DNA from: Pseudocercospora fijiensis CIRAD86
Taxonomy: Eukaryota > Ascomycota > Dothideomycetes > Mycosphaerellales > Mycosphaerellaceae
Direction of reading: 5' to 3'
NCBI RefSeq assembly: GCF_000340215.1
Contig: NW_006921534.1
Span: 2,995,057 to 3,059,056, forward strand
Length of the DNA stretch: 64,000 nt
The position numbers and the translations under genes are program-made. Position 1 is the first letter of the stretch, and every line of letters starts with the position of its first letter. The notes beneath the pieces were generated by a model. The model made no database searches. It saw only the letters and a program-made list of their open reading frames with translations, and was not told where the DNA came from. Below, piece by piece: positions 55,106-64,000 of this stretch.

Positions 55106-55678
55106 ATGTCAACCCGCAGCGCGGCAACCCGCCTCCGCAAAACCTTCCAATACCCCTCCTCAGACTCCTCCTCCTCAGAGCTCGACGAAGAACACCAAGA
55201 GAAACTGATTTCCGACCTCCAAACCTCCGACACCGCAAAGAACAATCTCTACCGAAAAATCTTCCTAGCCTTACCTCTCCTCGCCCTCCTCTTCTCCCTC
55301 ACAACAACCTTCGCCTCAGCATCCAGCGCCCGCGCCAGACTTTTGTCCCTGCTGAGCGCAACGAGTCTGGCATGTTCGGGATACATATTGCATTACATGC
55401 CGATTGAGAAGCCAGCGAGGAGGGGAAAGATACCGCAGTATCAGATCGAGGCTGCGAAGGGGCCTGTGGAGAGGTATTTGCCGTGGTTGAATGGGGCTCT
55501 CGTTGCGGTGTTGGGACTTGCGGCGGCTTTGAGTTATCGGAAGGGGAATTTGGAAGATGCCGGGAGGGAGATTCTGCCTGCGATAATATTTGGGGTGACA
55601 ATTTTTGTGAGGGAGCAGCTCGCGCCGCTGGATTTGGAGGAGCTGCAGAAGGCGAGGTATGAGTTGAAAGGAGCTTGA
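55106..55678 (+). CDS. Conserved hypothetical multi-span membrane protein, 190 aa
   Basis: ATG 55,106 (aaaggATGtc) is chosen over the frame opening further upstream, which runs through the CA repeat. An N-terminal cytosolic segment with a Ser/acidic stretch (SSDSSSSELDEEHQEKL) is followed by hydrophobic helices at about 51-71, 79-97, 126-143 and 157-168. Between them, RRGKIPQYQIEAAKGPVERY. The C-terminus LDLEELQKARYELKGA is charged and conserved-looking. No enzyme motif. It is probably an ER or other endomembrane protein of an ascomycete-specific family. It converges with PHO81. Confidence 0.7.
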   Translation: MSTRSAATRLRKTFQYPSSDSSSSELDEEHQEKLISDLQTSDTAKNNLYRKIFLALPLLALLFSLTTTFASASSARARLLSLLSATSLACSGYILHYMPIEKPARRGKIPQYQIEAAKGPVERYLPWLNGALVAVLGLAAALSYRKGNLEDAGREILPAIIFGVTIFVREQLAPLDLEELQKARYELKGA

Positions 55679-55930
55679 AGAGGAACACGACTTTTCTGGT
55701 TTTCTCATCATACTCGACATGTCTATCTTGATTAGGCGCAGCTCTCTGCCGCATTGATCTGCGAAGACATGACAAATGCCTCTTCCGTGGATGCTGCAAA
55801 TTGGTATCTCGAACTGCCACCCCACCACCCCGCCACAAACGCCTCGCTCAGATGGCCTCCCATGATCATGCATCATCATTATCAACAACGCGTAGTCCCC
55901 TCGTGATGAGGGCAATCGGCATCTCTCCAA

Positions 55931-58900
55931 TTACTGTTCAACTGTGTCTCTGAATCTCAAGACAGCATTGCTGCTGAGCAAACCATCAACGCCCTTAGCT
56001 AGGCCTAGGACGGTTGGGCGTTGGCGCACTGGGTCGCGGCTGTAGTCCGCTATCAGCACGAGGCCGGCCTCCTTGACCGACGATACGAGTGCTGGTACAA
56101 GCTCTAGCAACCTGCTGGTACAGATGAGGCCCATGAAGTTGTTGCTTTGTGCAATCCGGACGGATTCCTTGATGCTCATGTCTGTGCGACCGCAATTTGA
56201 GACCATCGAAGGGTTGGTGGGGCGTAGGCCGTTCGTGACCGAAGAGTCGACGCCGAGCTCGTTGCACAGAAGTACAGGATCTAGTTGCAGAGTTAGTAGG
56301 CGTCTGCGCGATAATAGGCAAATTTCATCTTACAATTTGGTTGTTTCCAGTTCAAGGCAATGCAGACCTCTGGATTGTAGCTGCTGAAGACAAAGTTTCT
56401 TTGTGGACCATCATTCGATTCTCTCAGTGCCCGTGCATGGTCGAACACGACTTTGAGGATGCTTTCCACTACCAGATTGATGCTCTGCGTGGGGCCAAGC
56501 TGCAACGCTTCCTCTTCCTGGCGGGTCGGGTAGCAGACGTGGAGTTCGAGATGCAAATCAGCCGGCAGAAGTGCCAGAGCATCTGCGAGAGATGCGTAGC
56601 TTCGCGCGACCTGGAGCTGTGCAGCCGCCAGGTTGTCGCGATCAATACCGGAGCCAACAAGACCTTGGATGACGCCACAACCGCGATCAGCTGCCAAGCC
56701 GGCTTCCTCAAATTCTTTAGAAGTCAGTCGGCTAACAAGGTCGTTTCGGCTGCTAGGTAGGGCCCAGTCATTGTATAGAACAGGAACACCATCACTGGTG
56801 ACTTGTACGAAGAGCCGAATGAAGTCGCCGCTCAAGCTGCTTCCTGTGATCAAGTTGCTTGGATGATCCTCGAATTGGCTCGTAGCTTTCCAGTACGTCG
56901 CGAAATGCGTGATCTCCAGCGGAACACCATGGAAGGGCGTGACAACTTGATACCGGAAACTCACACGACCGATTGCTCGTAGTCGAGGATCGAAGAGCTC
57001 GAGATGCCAAATGCCAGAGCTGCTGGTTCTACCTTTGAAGACGCGACTTGACGCTGCGGCACGAGCGATGACCTTGCTGCCAAATGTCGGGAAAATGTCG
57101 AAGTCTATGCTGAAAGCGTCAAGATTCTCGATCTGAAAGGAGACGTTCTTGAGGTCGTCTTGTACAGGCAGAGGAAGGTTTCGAGGTATAAGGTCAGAAG
57201 ACTTCGATGTGATGGTAAGCCGCGCCGCGGGGTATTTGCTGTCGCCATAGAACTCGATCGCATCGCCATCGATATCTCCAAAGGATAGCTGAATGAATGT
57301 CTTAGTGGTGTCCAGGAAGTTATGCCCGTAGCGCCTGAGTGGGATAATCGGAGGAGGAAGGCTAAGATCTGGGATGTTCTCGGGGTCCGATATTGACAGT
57401 GCTGGTGTGCCACCAGTCAGAGGTGGTGGAGGCTCTCCAGGTATCGCTTGAAATTCCATAGGGTCTCGAGCAGTCGCATTCACTGCACCCGACTGTGCAA
57501 GCAGCTGCATGCAGTCTAGTCTGCCTTCCCATGCAGCATAGTACATCGCAGACAGATCCTTCTCGTCGAGGACTGCAGGGTTGACGTGAAACTCAAGCAG
57601 TTGTCTGACGGTATGGAGGTGGCCTTCCGAAGCTGCATGGAAGATGGGAGTCCATTGGTATAGCTTGTCTGGCTGGTCCATGTCTACTCCGTAGTCTTTC
57701 AACATGCTTAATATTCGATCATCTCGGCCAAAGCGTGCGACGAGATGCTGCGGAAAGAGACCTTCAGCGTCCGGCAATATCTGTGGTCGAAATCGTATGA
57801 TCTGCTCGATGATTGGAACCGAGCCGTACTGACAGGCAAGGTTCAGAGGGATGTGATCGGTGCTGCCAGTGGGATTCACAAAAGCTCCGAACTGAAGCAT
57901 CTCCTGCACACTGCCAGGCTGCGAATGCACAATTCCGTAAATCAACGGCGAAAAGTTGTCCAGATCTTTGAAGTCGACTGTGTCAGGTGCAGCATCGACC
58001 AACATCTTGATCATATCCACCCTTCCGTGCATACAAGCATAGTGCAACGGTATCCTGCCATAGACATCTGGCGATCGGATATTGGCACCTTTCGCGAGGG
58101 CTGCGATCAACACGCTAATCTTGCCACTGGCTGCTGCCTCATGTATGCAATTGCGCTCATTGATGGGATCGCAGTAGTTGAAGTCCACGAGATCTGTCGA
58201 GTACAGAACGTCTTGAGCTGCAGCGGCCGCGGTATTTACGGTGTTCAGGAATACGCGACTGATTCGCTCTTTAGCCTCGTCATTGGTAGTGATTCGAGAG
58301 GACCATTCGCGGACCAGCCCCACATTGCCGGCGTTGATCGCTTGTATGACTTGGCTTTCAATCTCTTCATCTTGCGCAACAGGCTGCTGTCTGCTTTCGA
58401 GCTCTGGAGCGGGTGAATACTGCAGCTTTTCGCCCTCCGCCCAAGCTTGCAGCTCAAGCAAGCCGGTCGTCGCCTGATCTGACAACTCGCTGATGACATC
58501 GCGATTGAAACAGGGCTGAACATCGACCGCTCTCGATAGGTACAGCTCTTTTGTGCGAGACTACAATGTGGTCAGTACTGACAAATGAAGACGGAGATAT
58601 CGGGTCAGAAGCACCTTTGACGTTTTGTCCCACTGCTATAAGTTAGCTCAACGCAAATCAATGTTAAGAATTACAAGCACCTTCTTCAAGATCTTTGAAA
58701 ATGCAGTTTGATTGACCTCCACGAACTGCTGGAGCTTGTCCAAATCACTGCTGAAAAGACGGAAGCCCTCATCTAGCGTGACATAGCTGGAAGATAATTT
58801 GGAGGCTGTTGTTGCTCGTGATTGAAGGCCTCTCTTCTTGTCTTGTAATGTTCGGAGGCGCAATTTGAGCTATGATAGTGTTAGAGCGCGGCACTGGAAC

Positions 58901-59309
58901 ACGCGCAGCGTGGTACTGACTTCGGCTTCTTTCTGTAGGTAGAAAGTGTTGACCTTCTCCAATTCTCTTTCCAGACGAAAGAAGAACGTGGCCTTGTTCG
59001 CTTGCAGTGAAGCTTGAGAGTCCTGAAGTGGCTCGCCGTTCGGACCTTGCTGTAGTGCATGGAGAACTGGCGTTGCGCTCAGCTTTTTGATGAGCTACCA
59101 TGGCGTATCAACATGAAGCTCTTGTCGAACAATATCGATGTGATCACCTTCTTCAAAGCCTTGTAGTCTACGAAGCTGGCTGCATACTCGGGTATGTCGA
59201 GCTGTCGCTTCTGGATATGCTTTCCGAACTTCCTACCACCCGCCGCCCATCAGCATACACCTCACGCCTCTTCCCCCGCCACTTCCGATGGTATGTTGCA
59301 GACGTACAT
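55931..59309 (-). CDS. PHO81: Pho81/NUC-2-like CDK inhibitor: SPX, ankyrin repeats, degenerate GDPD domain
   Basis: Seven exons (59,309-59,308; 59,232-59,148; 59,094-58,921; 58,869-58,681; 58,632-58,615; 58,560-56,334; 56,280-55,931) sum to 3,045 bp, 1014 residues. The SPX domain is about 1-170: KFGKHIQKRQLDIPEYAAS, DYKALKKLIKKLS, FFFRLERELEKVNTFYL. The ankyrin array is about 230-520 (GRIPLHYACMHGRVDMIKML, PLNLACQYGSVPIIEQ). The C-terminus is GDPD-like, about 725-1010 (SDGVPVLYNDW). Pho81 senses phosphate/inositol pyrophosphate through SPX and inhibits the Pho80-Pho85 cyclin-CDK (PHO pathway). The ATG is split by intron 1 (AT|G), and exon 5 is an 18-bp microexon. Confidence 0.88.
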
Positions 59310-59851
59310 GGTTGCTCGGGGGTTGTAGCGGCCGAGGATGCGCGTGTGTGGGTGAATGAAGGAGTAGGTCGGGAGCTACTCAAGGACGCATTCTGTATCC
59401 TGCTTGCTGGCGGCTGGCTTGCTCGTGCAGCTCAGCCGATGATCATGACCGCGAGTCACTGCAGCGTTCTCTCAAAGGTGCAGCGTGCTCTGCTTTGGTG
59501 ACGGGAAGTTGGTGGTGGTAGACAGCAGATTCGTCGCAAAAGCTCTCGTGCGGTAGTTCTACCCGTCACATGCGAGGCAGACCCCACTGAGCGAATATCA
59601 TGACAAACTCCTGCTCACATTTGCGCTGGGCCTGTCCGCCACAGCAAAGTTCACTTCACGCAACAACCATCGAGCACCGCTCCGCTAGCACCACACGCAG
59701 AAGCGGGCGTTGACGATCGAATGGCGGCGGCAAAGACATGCACGTGCACGTACTAGACAGATACCGCCACCGCCTCTGCAAGGTGTCTGTATATTAGCAA
59801 CTCGCGCTGATTGGCTCGACCCACTTTTACCCCTGTCCCACCCCTAACCTC
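59310..59851. promoter_or_regulatory. PHO81 upstream region, up to the MULE insertion
   Basis: About 540 bp of normal-composition DNA between the PHO81 start and the MULE terminal repeat. No gene; presumably the PHO81 promoter. A possible phosphate-response site (cacgtgcacgtac) lies near 59,739-59,751 and contains CACGTG, the core bound by the bHLH factor Pho4/NUC-1. Confidence 0.45.
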
Positions 59852-59867
59852 GAGTTGCTAGCAACTC
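59852..59867. repeat. MULE terminal repeat, left
   Basis: gagttgctagcaactc, an exact copy of 62,975-62,990 and self-complementary, so direct and inverted orientation cannot be told apart. Confidence 0.8.
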
Positions 59868-59999
59868 CCCTAATGAATTTGGTTGAAATATACTTCAAAT
59901 TCCAAAGGGCTTTAGGAATATAGTAATTTCTACTAAGGTTGCTAGCGATAACTTAATAAAACTAAAGTTAATATATAGTATAGCCGTTACGCTAAATTC

Positions 60000-62932
60000 G
60001 AGGTATATCTACTTGCTCTTACCCTTATTGTCTATTGCCGCTATATCTACCGCTACTATATCTACTACCGCTGCCGCTACTAAAGGTCCTACTATTAAAC
60101 ACTTATTACTGTTCTTCTAATAGAAATCGGCGGTCTCTAATAAAGGTAGACACTTCCTTGTAGCTTAGTTATAGTGTATCGATTAGCGACTATTGTAGTA
60201 TGTGTTATCGGAGGTTTAATAGCTATAGCGTAGGTATATAAGCGGCGATTATTAGGTAACGAAGACTACTTAGTATAGTAGGCATATATAGAAGTCGCTA
60301 TTAGTAAAGGACGTAGCGCATAACGTCTGTTAGGCTGCCGTCGTTTAGAGAAGGTATATTATATCGATAGGTGCCGTCGCCTATAGTATATATATTCTAA
60401 AGTACCGAGTTAGTAACCTACGTAGGTTTAAATAGCGACGGCGGAGGTTGCTAAAAGGAAGGCGAAGGAGGTTAGTAACTATATCTATACTAATTAGTAT
60501 AGAGACTAGTCGCTATATACTCTAGTGCGCGTTAAGTGCCCTCGCCTAGCGCGAATAAGTCCCTTACCTATTACGGTTGTTATACTTAGTAAGGTTGTTA
60601 TTACTAGTAGTAGTAGTAGTAGATTAATAGTAAGGCGCCTACGCCTATATCGACCTACGCCTATTAAATAGCAAATAATGTGCTATCGTCGTATTACTAT
60701 TAATATTGCTAGAGCTGTTATAATAGCTCTGCCGCTACTAATAGGCGCATATATTTAGTATAATACTACTTAGTAATATCGTCTCGATAGGTTAATAATA
60801 GATGCGCCGGCACTACTATTTCTACCTTCTTAACTTTCTAATAATAGTCGTAAGTAATGTTCTCGATAAGGCTGCGAATTAGTAGGTAACGGTCCTTTAA
60901 TATAGTACTAGTAATAGCGTTAACTTCCTCGGCCTTATCGTCTTCGTATAGGTTATTATCGTCTACGAGCTACTCGCTATAAGTCTTCGGCGAGTTAATA
61001 TCGCTATTAAAGCTATTAGGGTTAAAGAAACAGTTAATATAGCAATCTACCTGTCTAGCCGTTATACTATCGCCTAATATCTCTCGATTATACTAAATAT
61101 GCCGATACGGTTAGTACTACTACTTCTAGAAGAAGCACTAGCATATATCGGGGAGTTAGTTATCGAGTTGTAGTTAATATCGTATCTAATTTAGAAGCCC
61201 GGTATAAGCGCGCTTCTAAGCGAGTCGATATTGCTTAGTAATAGCGGTTTAAAGATAGTATAGCAACTCGCAGAAGCGCTTACTACTACTATTTAATCTA
61301 GTAAATATAGGAAGTAGGTTATCCTTTGCCGCCTCCTTCTTCGTATTGTTATACTATCTCTTATTAATCTCTAGTATATATATAAGGGTACCGGCGAGCG
61401 AGAAGTTAGCCTTAATCGACTTAGTATTGCTCTTAAAATCGGCGTAGTATGCCTCGACTAGACTAGTTATATATACCTAAGTAACGACGGTTAGCAATTA
61501 TGCTTAGAAGAGGAGGTTATAGTAGTTATAGTAGTCTTATACGTATTAATAAGGGGTTGCTCCTCCGTTCCTTAACCGTCTATATCTAGGCGTACTTAGC
61601 GGACTATTCTCGTAACAAATACGAGTATAACTCGTCGTTCTTGCCGTCCGGTAGAGCGTTAATAGCCTATTATATTCTAACCTTAACCTCCTTATTAGTC
61701 TCTGCATATAACGACACCTAAACTAGCTTCTTATAGACCGCCTTATATCGACTTTTAAGTGGAAATTTGCGGCGAATAGTCTATAGTAAGTGCCGTATAC
61801 AAAGATAGGTCCTAACTAGTAGAAATATCTCTTAGATTGCTATCTGTTCTAAAGCCGAGTTATTAGTAATAGTGTATTATAATAACTAACTACTAGGTTT
61901 ACTATAGTTAGCCTAAGAAGCTAGATAATGTAGTGCCTGCGTATAGACCTAACTATGCTTGCTTTTAAGCAATGCGTATGCTACTAGACGCTAGCGTATA
62001 TTGTCGTTAGAAATAAGGATATTAAACAACTTCTAGTCTATTTAGTTAACTTCGTGCGTATCGTCTAGCAGTATTAATTTGCTATACTTCTTTAGTAGCT
62101 TAATGCCTTCTTCTATAGCCTATACGAAGCCTCTCCTAATACTATCCTTTATTAAGACACTAAATAATTAATAATACAATCTATACTCTTTTGCTACCGC
62201 TATAATACTCTATAATTAAAGCTTAGGATCGTCTCGTTCGGCCGGCATCGTAAACCGCTTGTCTTAGTTGTAATAGGGCGACTTCTTAGCGGCATTATAT
62301 AGTAAACCGATATCGAGATAAGAGACACCGAGATTAGGTCTATATTAGCTATTAATAGCGTCGTACGTCCGCCTCGCTTATAGCAAGTAGTCTATTTGCT
62401 TCTTAACCTTATCTTTAACTAGTTAATAGACCTTGCGGCTATTAAGAAGGTCGAGATTATAGGTATATATATTAGCGGTTATATAACGACGAATACTAAC
62501 CTTTCTAGTAGGCTCGTTCTAGCGGTATTCTACTATTATAACAAAGCTAATAGAGCACTCCTCTTCTAGCGGTTTAAAGGCTCTTCTATCCTTAATACCT
62601 ACTGCTTCTCGATTTAGCTTATTACGGCGCTGCCTTTCTATATAATAGTAGTATACCTTCTTATAGTATATACTATCCGTACTAGGCTTGCCTAGCTTCT
62701 TAGTAGACCTCCTAGTATATTAATTGCTATATAGGCTCTATATTAATTTCTAGCCTTCCGTATCGGTGTTAATGTCTTCTATAAGGTTAAAAACTCGATA
62801 GCGAAGCTGTTTAAGGTTACTAATACTGCTAGGCGTAGATAGGTCTATATTAGTAACGTTATGCAATATAGGGGATATAGAATAGGAAATATAGAAGGAA
62901 TTTGGGAACAGCAGAGATGGTGGCAATGCCAA
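60000..62932 (-). pseudogene. MULE transposase remnant
   Basis: The minus strand begins near 62,930 (ALPPSLLFPNSFY) with no clear ATG. With stops read as Q/W it gives the MULE core near 61,850-62,090: KLILLDDTHEVN (first catalytic Asp), VAYALLKSKHSQVY, YTITNNSALEQIAI (second acidic position altered), VRTYLCIRHLL (C-x2-H-type motif). The MULE transposase family has D...D...(C/H)...E in this order. It would cut and paste DNA. Inactivated by many TAG/TAA codons. The C-terminal limit is unclear because 60,000-61,000 is poorly readable. Confidence 0.65.
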
Positions 62933-62974
62933 GATTACGATTTGTATTGGGTTTAGCGGGGCTTGGTATGGTTA

Positions 62975-62990
62975 GAGTTGCTAGCAACTC
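62975..62990. repeat. MULE terminal repeat, right
   Basis: gagttgctagcaactc, matching the left end exactly. Normal-composition DNA follows. Confidence 0.8.
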
Positions 62991-63289
62991 TAGGTGCCCC
63001 GTGCGGGCCCCACAGTTGCTGGTATACAGACACTCCCTCTGCAAGGGAATGCCGCAAGTGGCATGCCGCCCGCATCGCGATACCCAAATGCTTGGCCGGA
63101 CGACACTTCATGCAGCGATATAGACTACACATTCGGAAAGGAGATTCAACAGCATCACATCGGATCATTCCATCATCATGCGTGAATTCTGTTGAAACGG
63201 ATAGTTCTATGTACATGCTGACCTTGGAAAGCCAGATGAGAGGCCGCATTCAAGAGACAGAAATACCAAAGTCACATCTACATTGCCAC
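62991..63289. other. Intergenic region, 3' side of the last gene
   Basis: Three hundred bases of normal composition with overlapping short ORFs only. No feature recognised. Confidence 0.4.
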
Positions 63290-64000
63290 CTAGCTCGCCA
63301 TGCCTCGAGTCCGCTTCTTTGCGGGACTTCCCAGACCAGGTGCAGGTTCAATTTCCCGACGCCGCTCGTTCGAAATCGTGCTTCGTGCTGGCATAATTCT
63401 TGGCGCCTTCTTTGCTGGACTCGAAATGCCAGGAGCGGCCGACTTGTCGTTATCAGCAGGCTTCAGTGCTGCTTTGCCCAAATCGAATTTTGCTGCGAGA
63501 CCTTTAGCCTCGCCCAATCTCAAGGGAGGCCCAGCGGTCATATTTGATGCCTTGGTGCTTCGCTTCTTCGGCGGGGAAGCAATCAAAGAATTCTCTTTGC
63601 CCGCCGCGAGGCCTGTAGTCGCGTGCGTCTGCTGCGATGCAGTTGGCGCCGGAAGCTTCGAAGCAACAACGTGCTTCTTCTTTGATGGGCCAGAAGACGA
63701 CTTCTTCGTTACCACAGGGGTGGCTCGTGGCTCTTCAAGCTTCATCTCATCTGCCAGGTTCTGAACCGACGATGGCATGGGCGTAGGTCTCGGCTTGAGT
63801 TCTCCTAGCTGCGCCTGCTCTTCTACCTCCTCCTCCTCCTCCTCAGAATGGCCTAGTAGCGTCGTCCCTTTGACCTTCGCCGGCGTTGCGATCCGCGAGA
63901 CTTTTCGCCTCGTGCTCGCCTTTGGCTTTGGCTTGGCGTCGACCTCTTGCTCATCCTCGCCCTTACTAAGAGTTTGCTCAAGTGGCAACGAAGGCTTGGC
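63290..64000 (-). CDS. Low-complexity Lys/Ser/Pro-rich protein, C-terminal part (runs off window)
   Basis: A minus-strand frame open from the window edge to the stop at 63,290, at least 236 residues; its start lies beyond 64,000. It is highly disordered. Motifs: KASTRRKVSRIATPAKVKG, an acidic run EEEEEEVEEQ encoded by a (tcc)n-type trinucleotide repeat near 63,823-63,845, SPPKKRSTKA, and SPAKK twice (SSPAKKAPR and GSPAKKRTR). SPKK-like motifs are common in DNA- or chromatin-binding proteins and CDK substrates, so a nuclear role is plausible but not shown. No domain was recognised in the visible part. Confidence 0.65.
   Translation of the reverse strand, partial: AKPSLPLEQTLSKGEDEQEVDAKPKPKASTRRKVSRIATPAKVKGTTLLGHSEEEEEEVEEQAQLGELKPRPTPMPSSVQNLADEMKLEEPRATPVVTKKSSSGPSKKKHVVASKLPAPTASQQTHATTGLAAGKENSLIASPPKKRSTKASNMTAGPPLRLGEAKGLAAKFDLGKAALKPADNDKSAAPGISSPAKKAPRIMPARSTISNERRREIEPAPGLGSPAKKRTRGMAS

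Larger units (their letters stand above)
59852..62990 (-). mobile_element. Mutator-like DNA transposon (MULE), RIP-degraded
   Basis: A 3.1-kb island of TpA-rich, CpA/TpG-poor DNA in normal gene DNA. It is bounded by gagttgctagcaactc at 59,852-59,867 and 62,975-62,990; this sequence is both the terminal repeat and a palindrome. The minus strand encodes a MULE transposase remnant. Identical flanking target duplications were not obvious. The outermost right end (62,885-62,975) is little mutated. Confidence 0.75.

Noticed and set aside
59100..59501. 133-codon plus ORF
   Set aside because: Antisense to the first exons and introns of PHO81.
63300..63764. 154-codon plus ORF
   Set aside because: Antisense to the low-complexity partial gene at the right edge; its periodic composition explains the open frame.

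Overview
The window is nuclear DNA of a filamentous ascomycete (Pezizomycotina, most likely a dothideomycete; the species cannot be read from the sequence). The genes have short introns (about 35-135 bp) with GTRNGT donors and CTAAY-type branch sites. They include typical fungal proteins (Pho81/NUC-2, an Axl2-like cadherin-domain protein, Efm6-like methyltransferase, Coa1, a GPI-type aspartic protease). The rest is repeat DNA mutated by RIP (repeat-induced point mutation): CpA/TpG replaced by TpA, so glutamine and tryptophan codons have become TAA/TAG throughout.

Layout. 1-37,440 is a solid block of nested, RIP-killed mobile elements. In order: the 5' part of a Ty3/gypsy element (minus, cut by the window edge); repeat A (plus), with a hAT transposase followed by a histone-H3-like gene, interrupted by a Tad1-like LINE (9469-14363, minus, 16-bp target duplication); repeat X1; repeat B, an inverted copy of A; unit Y, unrecognised; repeat X2, a direct copy of X1; the integrase-chromodomain end of a chromovirus (plus); and a second, nearly complete gypsy element (minus, about 29.65-36.95 kb). 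At about 37,440 the composition switches abruptly to normal gene-bearing DNA. 37.4-59.85 kb carries about ten protein genes. 59,852-62,990 is a RIP-mutated Mutator-like (MULE) element with 16-bp terminal repeats. A partial low-complexity gene runs off the right edge.

The most unusual content is in the repeat block. Repeats A/B and X1/X2 each carry a recognisable histone-H3-fold gene, of two different types. In X the gene has two introns, and splicing them restores an H3 core. The premature stops fall on the glutamines that H3 conserves, so the genes were probably intact before RIP. In A/B the H3 fold is fused to an unknown C-terminal region and lies just downstream of the hAT transposase in both copies. 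A divergent ORF next to the X-type H3 gene shows faint H4-like spacing. Several introns in these otherwise unrelated repeats contain the same GC-rich tandem motif (agccggcagcgt-like).

The ordinary genes form no obvious pathway: phosphate signalling (PHO81), polarity/budding (AXL2-like), translation-factor methylation (EFM6), cytochrome oxidase assembly (COA1), a probable mitochondrial P-loop ATPase and a secreted protease. Exon boundaries were placed by eye from splice motifs and reading frame. Outer limits of the decayed elements are approximate.
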